Positions 26,700-37,535 of a stretch of 64,000 nucleotides of DNA are shown here, one piece after another (positions within the stretch are counted from its first letter, which is position 1; every line of letters begins with the position of its first letter). The DNA lies in assembly GCA_005777185.1 (NCBI GenBank), contig SXNL01000328.1, forward strand, positions 1 to 64,000. The letters are read 5' to 3'. Made by a program: the position numbers and the translations under genes. The DNA comes from Myxococcales bacterium (GTDB lineage Bacteria > Myxococcota_A > Polyangia > Polyangiales > Polyangiaceae). The notes under the pieces were generated by a model, which searched no databases, was not told the origin of the DNA, and worked only from the letters and a program-made list of their open reading frames with translations.

Positions 26700-27247
26700 C
26701 AGAAGGGGTTCGGAGCGAGACGCCGCTGCGTGGTCGGAGGGGGAGCGGTGCGGGGCCGGGGGCCGGCGTCGCCGCCGGCCGTCGTGGTCGCACCGGCGTC
26801 GGCGGTGGCGAGCGTGGCACCGCCGTCGGTGGCCAGGGCGGTGCCGCCGTCGGCGGGCGCCGTCGGCGATGGCACGGTGTCGCGCGCGTCGGCGGGCTTC
26901 GCGGGGATGTCGAAGCGCCGCGGGTTCTTGGTCCACCCCGTCATCGCGCCGAGATCGTCGGAGGGACGCGGCGCGATGACGTCGGGGCCGCCCACCTCGG
27001 AGCGGCCTCGACCCAGATCGGTCATGGCGGCCGTGATGCTGACGGGAGACGTGGTGAGGTGCTTCTCGGCCTCGGCGCGAACGTTTGTGAGCTGGGTGGT
27101 CGGAGCGCGCTTCTCGGCGACGGCCTCCTCCGAGAGGGCGATGAAGTAGGAGTCGAACGCGAACTTCAGCCCGCCGAGGGTGAGCACCGTGGTGACGGCG
27201 ATGCCGACGATGAGCCCGATGCGCGGCGGTGATTCGTCTACGGCCAT
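26699..27247 (-). CDS. Single-pass membrane protein of unknown function in the act-cox operon (182 aa)
   Basis: One N-terminal transmembrane helix (IGLIVGIAVTTVLTLGGLKFAF) follows a short acidic cytoplasmic start. It continues into a helical segment (EEAVAEKRAPTTQLTNVRAEAEKHL), a short folded segment around MTDLGRGRS and WTKNPRRFD, and an Ala/Thr/Pro-rich tail. There are no Cys and no recognised cofactor site. It lies 73 nt after actF and overlaps the sco start (ATGA). The position between complex III and oxidase genes suggests an assembly or supercomplex-linking role (inference). Confidence 0.75.
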   Translation of the reverse strand: MAVDESPPRIGLIVGIAVTTVLTLGGLKFAFDSYFIALSEEAVAEKRAPTTQLTNVRAEAEKHLTTSPVSITAAMTDLGRGRSEVGGPDVIAPRPSDDLGAMTGWTKNPRRFDIPAKPADARDTVPSPTAPADGGTALATDGGATLATADAGATTTAGGDAGPRPRTAPPPTTQRRLAPNPF

Positions 27248-27320
27248 GGTCGATGTCGCTTGGTTTCAGGCGGTTTCAGGGGAGCGCGGGGGGCCTGTCC
27301 GGCCCCTCGCAACCAGGGAG

Positions 27321-28739
27321 CTACGCGTTGACGAAGTGCAGCGATCGCGCGAGGCGCGGGTCGCCGATGGGGATGAGGGGGTGCTTCGTCATCTGCCAGA
27401 AGACGAAGCCGAGGTACACGCCGCCGACGCCGAGGAGACACGCGCCGTCCACCCACGAGAAGTTGAACGAGTCGGGGTCCAGTCCCGCCGTGTACGTGAA
27501 GTTCGGCATCACGAACCAGTACATGTCCACGACGTGCATCAGCAGCATCCACGCCGCGCCGATGCGGAGCAGCGGCAGCCTGCGCTTGATGTTGCGCGAG
27601 ATGAGGAACAGGAACGGCGTCACGAAGTGGCCGAACAGGACCGTCATGCTGACGCCCGCCCACGGCCCGAAGTCCCACCGGCGGTGGTAGAACGGCGTCT
27701 CCTCGGGGAGCGCCGCGTACCAGATGAGCATCATCTGCGAGAAGCCGATGTACGCCCAGAAGACGTTGAAGCCAAAGAGGAGCTTGCCGAGGTCGTGGTA
27801 GTGCTCGACCGTCACGACGTCCTTGAGCGGCCCGCTGTCCCGGAGCGCCATCGTGACGACGATGATGAGCGCCAGGCTCGAGACCACGCTCGTCGCGAAC
27901 ACGTACACGCCGTAGATCGTCGAGAACCACGTCGGGTCGAGCGACATCATCCAGTCGAACGCCGCGAACGTGAGCGAGAACGCGAACAGGAACGTGGACG
28001 GGGGCGCCCAGCGCTGGGCCTTGAGCGTGAGCTGGGCGTCCTTCGTCTTGTCCTGCTTGGTGGAGAAGTTGAAGAAGTTGATGCCGAGGATCGTCCAGAT
28101 CGCGAAGTAGGCGACCGCGCGGACGAGGAAGAAGCTGCGGTTGAGGTACGGCGACTTGCGCTCCATCAGCGCCGCGTGCTCGACGGCGTGCGCATCGTTG
28201 CCGCCCGCCTGGGCGTGGGCCGGCGCCGCGGCGTTGCCCCCGTGGGCAGCCGGCGGAGCCTTGGCCGCCGCCGCGGGGGCGTGGGGATCGGCGGCGACGG
28301 GCGGGGCGGCGTGCTCCTGCGCGTGCGCTTCGCCGACGATGAGCGACACCTGGCCGTGGTGCCCGCCGCCCTCGTGGCCTCCGTGCCCGAGCCAGGGGAA
28401 CAGGCTGTTCATCTGGAGCAGGATCGGCAGGAACAGGATCGCGAACAGCGGCAGGCCCGATGCGAAGAACTCGGCGGTGCGCCGCACGGTGACGCTCCAG
28501 TGCGCGCTCGTGAGGCGCTGGATCAGCACGAAGAAGAGCGAGCCAAGGGCGATCGTCAGGAAGACGTAGAACGCGAACAGGTACGAGTGCGCGAACCGCG
28601 TCGCGTCCTGCGTCATCCCGAATCCAGCGCCCGCGAGCCCGAGCAGGCCCACGCCAGCGGAGATCTTCCACGCGCTCTGCCACGACGCGGGCAGGTTGTA
28701 GGACTCTTCCTTCTTCTCGGTCTTCTTCTTCTCGGCCAC
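27321..28739 (-). CDS. actF: Alternative complex III subunit ActF (472 aa)
   Basis: This is a polytopic NrfD/PsrC-like membrane protein with about 10 helices, one of the two quinone-interacting subunits. Segments matching the family include FGFNVFWAYIGFSQMMLIWYAALPEET, WAGVSMTVLFGHFVTPFLFLISRN and FDWMMSLDPTWFSTIYGVY. Between helices 3 and 4 there is a His/Ala-rich insertion (about 120-185) rich in HGG, HAQ and PHAP. The start is GTG at 28739, with GAGAGGCG upstream; earlier in-frame codons encode Arg/Pro-rich shadow sequence. It is sixth in the act operon. Confidence 0.92.
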   Translation of the reverse strand: MAEKKKTEKKEESYNLPASWQSAWKISAGVGLLGLAGAGFGMTQDATRFAHSYLFAFYVFLTIALGSLFFVLIQRLTSAHWSVTVRRTAEFFASGLPLFAILFLPILLQMNSLFPWLGHGGHEGGGHHGQVSLIVGEAHAQEHAAPPVAADPHAPAAAAKAPPAAHGGNAAAPAHAQAGGNDAHAVEHAALMERKSPYLNRSFFLVRAVAYFAIWTILGINFFNFSTKQDKTKDAQLTLKAQRWAPPSTFLFAFSLTFAAFDWMMSLDPTWFSTIYGVYVFATSVVSSLALIIVVTMALRDSGPLKDVVTVEHYHDLGKLLFGFNVFWAYIGFSQMMLIWYAALPEETPFYHRRWDFGPWAGVSMTVLFGHFVTPFLFLISRNIKRRLPLLRIGAAWMLLMHVVDMYWFVMPNFTYTAGLDPDSFNFSWVDGACLLGVGGVYLGFVFWQMTKHPLIPIGDPRLARSLHFVNA

Positions 28740-28755
28740 GTTCGCCTCTCGGATC

Positions 28756-29568
28756 TCAGTGCGCGGTGTGGTGGGGGGGCGCCGCGGCGGAGCCAGCGTG
28801 ACCAGGGGCGGTGCTCGCGGAGCCCGACGGCGCGGCGGACGCGTGCGGCGCCGCGGAGCCGGACGCGTGAGGGGCGCCGGAGGAAGCAGGGGCGGCCGAT
28901 CCCGGGGGCGCCCCCGGCGAGGCCGCGCCGCTCGCGGCGGGAGGGGCCTCCTTGGGCGCGACCTTCTCCTGCGAGAGCTGGAGCGCCCGCACGTAGGCGA
29001 CGATGGCCCAGCGGTCGTCGACGGCGATCTGCGGGTAGGAGGGCATGTTGCCCTTCCCGTTGGCGATCGTGGCGTAGAGTTGCCCGTCCGGCATGTGCCG
29101 GATGCGATCCTGGTGGTACGTCGGCGGCACGAACGCCGCCGCGCCGCTCGCCACCGCGCGCTGCTTGACGATGCCGTTTCCGTAGCCCGCGCCGTCATGG
29201 CACGGGGTGCAGTAGATGCCATAGCGCTCTTGCCCGCGCTTGAGCGTCGCGGGCATGCCGCCCATGCGTCCGACGACCTCGGGCGGGATCGCCAGCACCC
29301 ACGCCTGGTTGTCCTCGGTGCGACCCATGGACACGCGGATGTCGATCTCCTTCTCGCGCGCGACGGTCCCCTCGATCGCAGGGCGCATGGTGCGGCGGTC
29401 CAGGAAGAAGTCGCTCTCCTCCTGGATGTCGTACTTGTCCTGGTCGAACATGTTGCGGATGCCGAAGATCGGCGTGTCCTTCGACGTCTGCGCGCGGCAC
29501 CCGGCGAGCGCGCCGACGGCCACGAGCGACAGCGAGGAGAGGAGGAGGATCGGGTGGCGGTGCGTCAT
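28756..29568 (-). CDS. actE: Alternative complex III monoheme cytochrome c subunit ActE (270 aa)
   Basis: The lipoprotein signal (LVAVGALAGC) is followed by the ActE features RNMFDQDKYDIQEESDFFLD and MRPAIEGTVAR, one heme motif YCTPCHDGAGYGNG, and a Met candidate in GNMPSYP. The last about 70 residues form a Pro/Ala/Ser/His-rich disordered tail. It is likely the electron exit module of the complex towards caa3 or small cytochromes. The start overlaps the actD stop (ATGA). Confidence 0.92.
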   Translation of the reverse strand: MTHRHPILLLSSLSLVAVGALAGCRAQTSKDTPIFGIRNMFDQDKYDIQEESDFFLDRRTMRPAIEGTVAREKEIDIRVSMGRTEDNQAWVLAIPPEVVGRMGGMPATLKRGQERYGIYCTPCHDGAGYGNGIVKQRAVASGAAAFVPPTYHQDRIRHMPDGQLYATIANGKGNMPSYPQIAVDDRWAIVAYVRALQLSQEKVAPKEAPPAASGAASPGAPPGSAAPASSGAPHASGSAAPHASAAPSGSASTAPGHAGSAAAPPHHTAH

Positions 29569-30152
29569 GAGGCCTCCGCGTGCCCGAGGGAGAGCTCCTC
29601 GGCCGGACTGTCGTCGTCGTGGATCAGCTCGATATGTGTACAATGCACAGACTCGAGGAGTCGCTTCGTCTTGTCGAGGTCGAACTTGGGGTCGTCCGTG
29701 CCGACCGAGACGAAGAACTTGTCGTCGCTCGCGGCGTCGAAGCGGCTCGAGTTGAAGATGGGGTGGTGGTGCTGGGGAATGCGGTTCAGGTGGAACATCC
29801 CCAGCACCGCGGTGATGGAGCTGAAGAGCACCGTGAGCTCGAACAGGATGGGCACCATCGACGGGATCGAGAACGGCGGCTTGCCGCCGACGACCAGCGG
29901 GTAGTCGACGCCGTTCATCCACCAGATCATGACGAACGCGGTGGTGAACCCCGCGAGCCCGCCCGCGAACACCATGGGCCCGAGCTTGGAGTCGGGGAGG
30001 CCCATGGCGGCGTCCATGCCGTGCACCGGGAAGGGTGTGTGGGTGTCGAAGCTCTTGTAGCCCGCGTCGCGGAGCTTCTCCGCGGCATGGATGAGCGTCG
30101 GCGTGGTGTCGAACTCCGCCAGGAGCAGGGCCGGCTTCTTGTTCTTGGCCAT
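29565..30152 (-). CDS. actD: Alternative complex III subunit ActD, DUF3341 (195 aa)
   Basis: An N-terminal alpha/beta domain (PALLLAEFDTTPTLIHAAEKLRDAG, then FDTHTPFPVHGMDAAMG) is followed by two transmembrane helices (about 58-80 and 98-120) and a C-terminal soluble part. This is the DUF3341/ActD layout. It carries no cofactor and is a structural subunit of the complex. It lies between actC (4 nt upstream) and actE (4-nt overlap). Confidence 0.93.
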   Translation of the reverse strand: MAKNKKPALLLAEFDTTPTLIHAAEKLRDAGYKSFDTHTPFPVHGMDAAMGLPDSKLGPMVFAGGLAGFTTAFVMIWWMNGVDYPLVVGGKPPFSIPSMVPILFELTVLFSSITAVLGMFHLNRIPQHHHPIFNSSRFDAASDDKFFVSVGTDDPKFDLDKTKRLLESVHCTHIELIHDDDSPAEELSLGHAEAS

Positions 30153-30156
30153 GTCT

Positions 30157-31604
<1,448 letters not shown>

Positions 31605-31605
<1 letters not shown>

Positions 31606-34600
31606 CACGCCATCTCCGGGTTGGGGTTGCGGATCTTGCCGAGGTAGCTGGTGCGCGGGCCCGTGCCGATCTCGGCGAGGAGCCGGTAGGCGCGGTCGCT
31701 CTTCGCGTTCTCGGCGACGAGGCTCCTGGCGTTGTTCAGGTCGCCGAACGTGATGGCCTGGGCGGGGCACGCCTGCTGGCACGCGGTGGCGATCTCGTTG
31801 GGGCCGATCTCGCGGTGGTCGCGCTTGGCGGCGATCTTCGTCCCCTGGATGCGCTGCACGCAGTACGTGCACTTCTCCATGACGCCGCGGAAGCGGACCG
31901 ACACGTCCGGGTTGCCGCGCATCTTCTCGGTGTCGGGCAGCTTGCCGTCGTCGCCGATGTAATTGAGGAAGTTGAACCGCCGCACCTTGTACGGGCAGTT
32001 GTTCGCGCAGTACCGCGTGCCGATGCAGCGGTTGTACGCCATGTCGTTCAGGCCCTCGGGGCTGTGCGCCGTCGCGTTGACGGGGCACACGTTCTCGCAG
32101 GGGGCCTCCTCGCAATGGACGCACGCGACGGGCTGGAAGGCCGTCTCCGGATCCGCCTCGTCGCCGGAGAAGTAGCGGTCGATGCGGATCCAGTACATCT
32201 CGCGGCCGCGGCTGACCTGCTCCTTGCCGACGGAGGGGATGTTGGTCTCGGCCTGGCACGCGACGACGCAGGCGTTGCAGCCCGTGCACGCGTTCAGATC
32301 GATCGCCATGCCCCACTTGTGGCCCTTCGAGTAGTCCACCTTGTTCCACAGCGGGAGCACCTTCGGATCGGGCGACCCGCCGCGGCGCCTGCCCTTCCCG
32401 TCGGCGAAGTGCACGAACTTGTGGTTCTTGCGGTACTCCTCGAGCGTGGCGTCGATGGCGACCGGGCGGCCCTCCATCGCGTCGTGGTCCTGCGTCTGCG
32501 AGATCTTGTACTTGTAGGTCTCGACCTCGAACGGATCGTCCGGCTGGATCCGGCCCGCGAGCGGCGAGGGTCCGTGAGCGAGGCCGGGCCGGGCGATCCG
32601 GTCCTTGATGGCGTCGAGCTCCGCGGGATCGAGCTTCTGGACCTTGACGCCATCGGCGAACCAGTGCCCGTCCGAGGTGCGGAGCGGGTGCACGTCGAAG
32701 CCGTGCTTCGCGCCGTAGCGGCCCGTGATCTGCCGGCCCCAGCCCAGCGTGAGGCCGATGCAGTGGTCGGCCTGGCCGGGCAGCACCCACGCGGCGATGT
32801 CGACCGGTCGCGCGCCCTCGCGCGACAGCCGCACCATCGTGCCGTTCTCGACGCCGAGCGCCTTGGCCGTGGCCGGCGAGAAGTACGCGAGGTTGTCCCA
32901 CGTGACCTTGGTCACCGGGTCCGGCAGCTCCTGGAGCCACATGTTGTTCGCGTGACGTCCATCGAGCAGCTTGGAGCAAGGGGCGAACGACACCTCGAGG
33001 TTGTTCGCGTCGATGGCCTTCTGCGACTTCTGGGCGCCGAGCGCCGCCGCGACCTCGACCAGGCGCGCCGCCAGCGGACCGAAGGGCTGCGCCACCGATC
33101 CGGAGAGCACGCCGCGCTTGAGCGACGCGTTCCACACCTTGTCGACCTCGCCCGGCGGCACCGAGGCCTTCACCGTGCCGCGGACCAGATCGTACCCGGA
33201 CGTCTGCGCCTCGCCCGCGAAGCGCGCGAGGATCTCGATCTCCGAGCGACCGCCGTGGAGCGGCGCGATGAGCGGCTGCTGGAGGCTGCGGGTGCCGTCG
33301 AGGGCGCGCAGGTCCCCCCACGCCTCGAGCTCGTGGGCGAGCGGGAGGTGGAACGTGGTCGCGCTCGAGGTCTCGTCGACGTGGGACGAGAGGTGGAACG
33401 AGGTCGGGACGGCCTTCACCTTGTCCCCGAGCTTCAGCTCGGACGGCGCGTCGTACACCGGGTTCCCGCCCAGGATGACGAGCGTGGACACGCGGTTCTG
33501 CTCGAGCTCGGCGGCCAGCGTCTTGACGTCGGTGAGCTGATCCTTCTCGGTCGGATCCGCCGGGGGGTAGTACCCCACCGTCTGCGCCGCGTTTCCGAGC
33601 GCCGCGTTGACCGCGTGGGCGAGCGCGTGGACGCGCGGAGGCTGCCTCGGGCCCACGACGATGATGGACTTGCCGCGGTTGGCGGCGAGATCCTTGGCGA
33701 CGGCGCGGCCCCACTTCTCCGGCACGTTCACCTTCGCCGCGAGGACCGCGGCGCCGACCGGCCCGAGGTCGACGCCGTGCTTGACGCCGAGCTCCTTCGC
33801 CACGGCGAGCAGGAGCTGCTCGCACTCGCGGCCCGGCATCCGCAGGCGATGGTCCGCGTTCATGCCCGTCACCGTGAGCGTGGGCTCGGCCACGTACAGG
33901 CGGCTCATCGCGTCCTCCGCGCTGCGGATCCGCCGCGACCCCGAGAACCCGCGCGTCGCGCGCACGCTGCCCGGGTCGGTCCCGAGGAAGTCGCTGTCGA
34001 TGGCGAGCACGCAGCGGGCCTGCGAGAAGTCCGGCACGACGTTGACGACCTGCCCGAACGCGATCTTCGCGCCCTCGCGCGCGTTCGTCTCGTGGACCGA
34101 GGTGTACGTGTAGAACCGCGCCTGCGGCAGCTTCGTGAGGATCGCATCGCGGAGCCGCAGGAACGTCGGAGAGAGCGACGGCTGCACGAGGAACCGGAGG
34201 CGCGCGCCCTGGTCCGAGGCCGCGCCGCGGAGAGCCTCCGCGATCTGGGCGTCCACGTCGGTCCACGCCACCTTCGCCATGCCGGTGCCCGCCGCCCGCG
34301 AGGATCGCATCGGGGAGCGCGAGCGGTCCGGATCGTACAGATCGAAGGTCGCGCCCTGCGTGCGGACGTCCGTGGAGCCGAGGCTCGACGGGTGATCGGG
34401 GTTGCCCTCGATCTTCGTGGGGCGCCCGTCGTGGGACTCCACGACGAGGCCGATCGCGTCGCCGCGACTCACGCGCACAGTGGCGTAATGATTGGCAATT
34501 CCTGGAGTGATGTCCTCGTGGGCCTTCGCGTACGGCATCAGCTTCTCGACGGGGCGGCGCGCGCAGCCCTCGGCGAACAGCGCCGTCGTGATCGCACCGA

Positions 34601-34772
34601 GCGTGAGGAAGCCACGCCGGTGGAGCTCCGCGTTCCTCAGCTCGTCGAAGAGGCTCGGCCTCTCGGCGGCGGCCGCCGCGGCGTGTGCGCCGGGATCCGC
34701 CTTCGCCTCGAGGCTCTTCCAGAAGACCTTCCCACCGTCGGGGGCGGGGGCAACGTGCGGTTGGCGCTTCAT
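31605..34772 (-). CDS. actB: Alternative complex III subunit ActB, fused molybdopterin-oxidoreductase-like and FeS protein (1055 aa)
   Basis: The N-terminal Tat-like signal ([10 protein letters not shown], near 50) is followed by a molybdopterin oxidoreductase-like domain (about 80-740) that in this family carries no Mo cofactor. A C-terminal ferredoxin-type domain (about 760-1040) has four Cys clusters ([44 protein letters not shown] with CQQACPAQA), matching three [4Fe-4S] and one [3Fe-4S] cluster. The subunit passes electrons from ActC quinol sites to the hemes of ActA/E. The start at 34772 overlaps the actA stop as ATGA. Confidence 0.94.
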
Positions 34773-35395
34773 CGGTGGCACCCCGAGCACTGCTGCGGCG
34801 GGTTCACCTTCGGCGGCGTCCAGTTCTTGGCCATGTCCGGGGTCCACTCCATGTTCGTGACCTGGTCACGCGGGCGAAGGTTCGGCGTGGGGTCGCGGTG
34901 GCAATCGAGGCACCAGCCCATGTTGATGGGCTTCTCGGAACGCACGACCTCCATCTGGTCGACGCGGCCGTGACACGTCACGCAGCCCACGGCCGCGTTG
35001 ACGTGGACGCTGTGGTCGAAGTACGCGTGGTCCGGCAGCTTGTGGACGTGGACCCACTCGATCGAGTTCCCCACCTCCCACGAGTCGCGGACGGCGGCGA
35101 GCTTCGCGCTCTCCGTCTTCACGAGCGCGTGACACCCCATGCACGTCTGGGTGGGCGGGATCATCGCCTTCGCCGACTTCTCCACGTTCGCGTGGCAGTA
35201 GCGACAATCGATGCCCATCTGCCCGGCGTGCAGACGATGCGAGTAGGGCACCGGCTGGGTGGGCGCGTACCCGACCTGGTAGTGCTTCGGCGTGTTGTAG
35301 TACCAGGCCCCGAGCACGACGGCCGGGCCTGCGAGCCCGCCGAGGACCGCGGCCACGAGGGGGAGTTTGTTGAGTTGGCGTGGAAAGAGTTGCAT
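34769..35395 (-). CDS. actA: Alternative complex III pentaheme cytochrome c subunit ActA (208 aa)
   Basis: An N-terminal transmembrane anchor (about 8-28) is followed by five CxxCH heme motifs: CRYCH, CMGCH, CVTCH, CLDCH and CSGCH. A pentaheme ActA is the standard form. It is the first gene of the act-cox operon. The start [10 protein letters not shown] at 35395 is preferred over an Arg-rich extension upstream. A consensus-like promoter lies at 35560-35589, leaving a leader of about 155 nt. Confidence 0.94.
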   Translation of the reverse strand: MQLFPRQLNKLPLVAAVLGGLAGPAVVLGAWYYNTPKHYQVGYAPTQPVPYSHRLHAGQMGIDCRYCHANVEKSAKAMIPPTQTCMGCHALVKTESAKLAAVRDSWEVGNSIEWVHVHKLPDHAYFDHSVHVNAAVGCVTCHGRVDQMEVVRSEKPINMGWCLDCHRDPTPNLRPRDQVTNMEWTPDMAKNWTPPKVNPPQQCSGCHR

Positions 35396-35559
35396 CGCGC
35401 GGACGATCCCGGGAAAGGGCCTGCAGCGGTCGCCAAGGGCGCGCCGGCCACGCAGATCCGGGGGGAGCCTGCGTCGGAGGCGCGCCACTGACGTACGAAG
35501 TCCCGGACAATGCAGCGGCCCGGTCGAGCCCCGCAGAGGCCGGGACCCGTCAGGGGCCC

Positions 35560-35589
35560 CTTATAGAGGAGGAAAGCGCGCGGTTACAA
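35560..35589 (-). promoter_or_regulatory. Sigma-70-like promoter for the act-cox operon
   Basis: On the minus strand, TTGTAA (35584-35589) and TATAAG (35560-35565) are separated by 18 nt, a good -35/-10 pair in otherwise GC-rich sequence. The start of transcription would be near 35553, about 158 nt before the actA ATG. The whole gap 35396-35806 holds this promoter, the inverted repeat at 35688-35755 and no gene. Confidence 0.55.
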
Positions 35590-35687
35590 CCCTGGACTCG
35601 GGATTTGTCGGGCGAAAAATTTTCGGCCCCGCGCTCATCGAGCTGGCGGACGAACGTGGAGGCCGGCGCTCCTCCCTCGCCCCTCGG

Positions 35688-35755
35688 CTGAGCGCTGGGC
35701 TCATCTCCGAGCGAGTCGAGCATCTGGGGCAAGTGAAGATGAGCCCAGTGCTCAG
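35688..35755 (-). terminator. Long inverted repeat after the nos operon
   Basis: Arms 35688-35706 and 35737-35755 are 19 nt each and match at 18 of 19 positions, with a 30-nt loop. The structure starts 52 nt after the last gene of the nos operon and lies upstream of the act promoter, so it could separate the two units. There is no U-tract, so a Rho-independent terminator is not proven; mRNA end protection is an alternative. Confidence 0.5.
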
Positions 35756-35806
35756 GCCCCTCAGGGAGAGGGAGGCTGGCCGGGTGAGGTCTGCGCGGGT
35801 CTGGCG

Positions 35807-36232
35807 CTAGTTGGCGAAGCCCCGGATGATCTTGACCAGCCCGGTCACGACCTCCGGCTTGGCGTCGAGGTCGGGGCTGGCCGGCATCACCGGGCTCTTG
35901 CCGACCGCGGCGCCACCGAAGACGATGGTCTTCGCGATCTGCTCGTCCGTGACCGTCGACTGCCACATCTTGTTCGTGTAGTTCCGGGGCTTCGGGTTGA
36001 GCGCGGCAGCCCCCGGACCGTCTCCCTTGCCATCGACGCCGTGGCAGTTGGCGCACTTCTCGTTGAAGATCTGCTTGGCGGTGGCGTCGTCGACCTTGGC
36101 GCTGTTGGTGGTCGCGGTCGCGGCGGTGGGCGTGCCACCTCCTCCGCCCCCGCCGGACGGGGGGGCCGACTTCTCGCAGGCGAGCAGGCCCGTCGCGACG
36201 AGCGCGAGGGCGAGGATTCGATGGGGCTTCAT
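35807..36232 (-). CDS. Small monoheme cytochrome c lipoprotein of the nos operon (141 aa)
   Basis: The lipoprotein signal LALALVATGLLAC is followed by a Gly-rich linker and a monoheme domain with KCANCHGVDGKGDGP, NPKPRNY and a Met candidate in SPVMPAS. It is the last gene of nosZDFLY, 23 nt after nosY, so it probably donates electrons to NosZ. The mature domain is very similar to the cytochrome at 21359-21733, which closes the act-cox string; the two may be interchangeable carriers. Confidence 0.9.
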   Translation of the reverse strand: MKPHRILALALVATGLLACEKSAPPSGGGGGGGTPTAATATTNSAKVDDATAKQIFNEKCANCHGVDGKGDGPGAAALNPKPRNYTNKMWQSTVTDEQIAKTIVFGGAAVGKSPVMPASPDLDAKPEVVTGLVKIIRGFAN

Positions 36233-36255
36233 GGAGTACCTTTCCTTCCGTGGTT

Positions 36256-37110
36256 TCAACCGACCAGATGCGAGGCGTGGAGCCGCCGCGAAGCACGCCA
36301 CAGGCACAGCGTGCCGAGGAACGCCGGCCACCCCACCCCGATGCAGAGCGCGAGCCGCGGCCCGAGGGTGTTCGCGAACCAGAACCCGACGGGACCGAGG
36401 ACGGATAGCTCGGGGTCGACGCCGCTCAGGACGGCGACGCGAGCGGCCTCCACCGGGTTCGACGCGGCGAGCACGAACACGGCCGTGGGCGACAGCCGGA
36501 AGCGAAGGAGTGCCCCGATGAGCGCAAAGTCGTGGAGGGCGCTCGCCATCACGAAGACGACGAGGGCGAGCACGATCGCGCGCTCCTGGGTCCTCGCCAC
36601 CGACGACACGTAGAAGCCGATGCCGGTGAAGGCCCACGCCAGCGCGCCGGTGACCAAGAGGCACCGCGCGACCACGGGGAGCGTCTCGGGATCGGCCGCA
36701 CCCCGGAAGCGGGAGGCGAGGAGCGCGACCCCGAACAGCACGAACAGGGGCCCCGCGACGACCACCATGCGCGACGCGACCGCCGACACGAACCAGTCGC
36801 GGCGGCGGACGGGACCCGACAGCATGAGCTCGAAGAAGCCGCTCTGCCGCGCCTTCACGATCACCTGGCTCGTCGCGACCAGGGCGACGAGGGGGACCGC
36901 GAGGACCACCGCGTTGGAGACGTTGAGCACGACCCGCGAGATCCCCGTGAACCCGAGGACGGTGCTCTCGCGGAGGCCGAGCCAGACGAACCCAGCGAAG
37001 AGGAGCACGTACACGCCGGTCGTGAACACGAGCCAGCGTGATCGCAGCGCCTCGGCGATCTCGAGCCGGAGGAGGATGCCCGCGGGGGAGGTGGTCGTGC
37101 GCGCGCTCAT
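36256..37110 (-). CDS. nosY: ABC transporter permease NosY (284 aa)
   Basis: This is an ABC-2-type permease with six predicted helices; recognisable segments are RSRWLVFTTGVYVLLFAGFVWLGL, FFELMLSGPVRRRDWF and SNPVEAARVAVLSG, the last typical of NosY. Together with NosD and NosF it supports maturation of the CuZ centre of NosZ. The start at 37110 overlaps the nosL stop (ATGA). Confidence 0.9.
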   Translation of the reverse strand: MSARTTTSPAGILLRLEIAEALRSRWLVFTTGVYVLLFAGFVWLGLRESTVLGFTGISRVVLNVSNAVVLAVPLVALVATSQVIVKARQSGFFELMLSGPVRRRDWFVSAVASRMVVVAGPLFVLFGVALLASRFRGAADPETLPVVARCLLVTGALAWAFTGIGFYVSSVARTQERAIVLALVVFVMASALHDFALIGALLRFRLSPTAVFVLAASNPVEAARVAVLSGVDPELSVLGPVGFWFANTLGPRLALCIGVGWPAFLGTLCLWRASRRLHASHLVG

Positions 37111-37535
37111 CGCTCGGCCTTCTTCCGCTGGATCACCCGCGCCCTCATCTCGTCCCACGCGAGGCCACCCGCCGCGCGCGCCTCGAACCCGAAGTCCATG
37201 GGCGTCTTCGCGCCCTCCGCGTAGCGCGCACCTCGCGCGTCGACCCACGTCCCCTGTTCGGCGTCGCGCACCCACGCGGGGTGGGGCGGGGCGCGCCGCT
37301 CGTCCGCCCAGAGGACCATGCAGCCGATGTCGTCGAAGAAGCGACGCTCGCCGTCCATCGTCGCCTGCGCCGCGTACCGCTTGTCGGACACCAGCATGGC
37401 GCAGTGAGCGCACGGCTGCTTGCCCCACACCGGCTCCTCCGGGCGATCGCTCCGCGCGCACGCTGCGACATGTGCAGCATACACGTATTCGACGGCGAGC
37501 AAGGAGAGCCCCGTCACGAACGCCCGCCGCCTCAC
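37107..37535 (-). CDS. nosL: Copper-binding lipoprotein NosL (142 aa)
   Basis: The signal RRRAFVTGLSLLAVEYVYAA leads to a candidate lipid-anchor Cys (HVAAC). The domain carries the NosL metal motif PCAHCAMLVSDKRYAAQ (Cys, Cys, Met). NosL delivers Cu(I) to the NosDFY-assisted assembly of NosZ. The GTG start at 37535 overlaps the nosF stop (GTGA) and has GGAGG upstream at good spacing. Confidence 0.9.
   Translation of the reverse strand: MRRRAFVTGLSLLAVEYVYAAHVAACARSDRPEEPVWGKQPCAHCAMLVSDKRYAAQATMDGERRFFDDIGCMVLWADERRAPPHPAWVRDAEQGTWVDARGARYAEGAKTPMDFGFEARAAGGLAWDEMRARVIQRKKAER

Noticed and set aside
32000-34900. Long plus-strand frame opposite actB and actA
   Set aside because: Arg/Val/Leu-rich shadow with no motifs; the opposite strand encodes full cofactor motifs.
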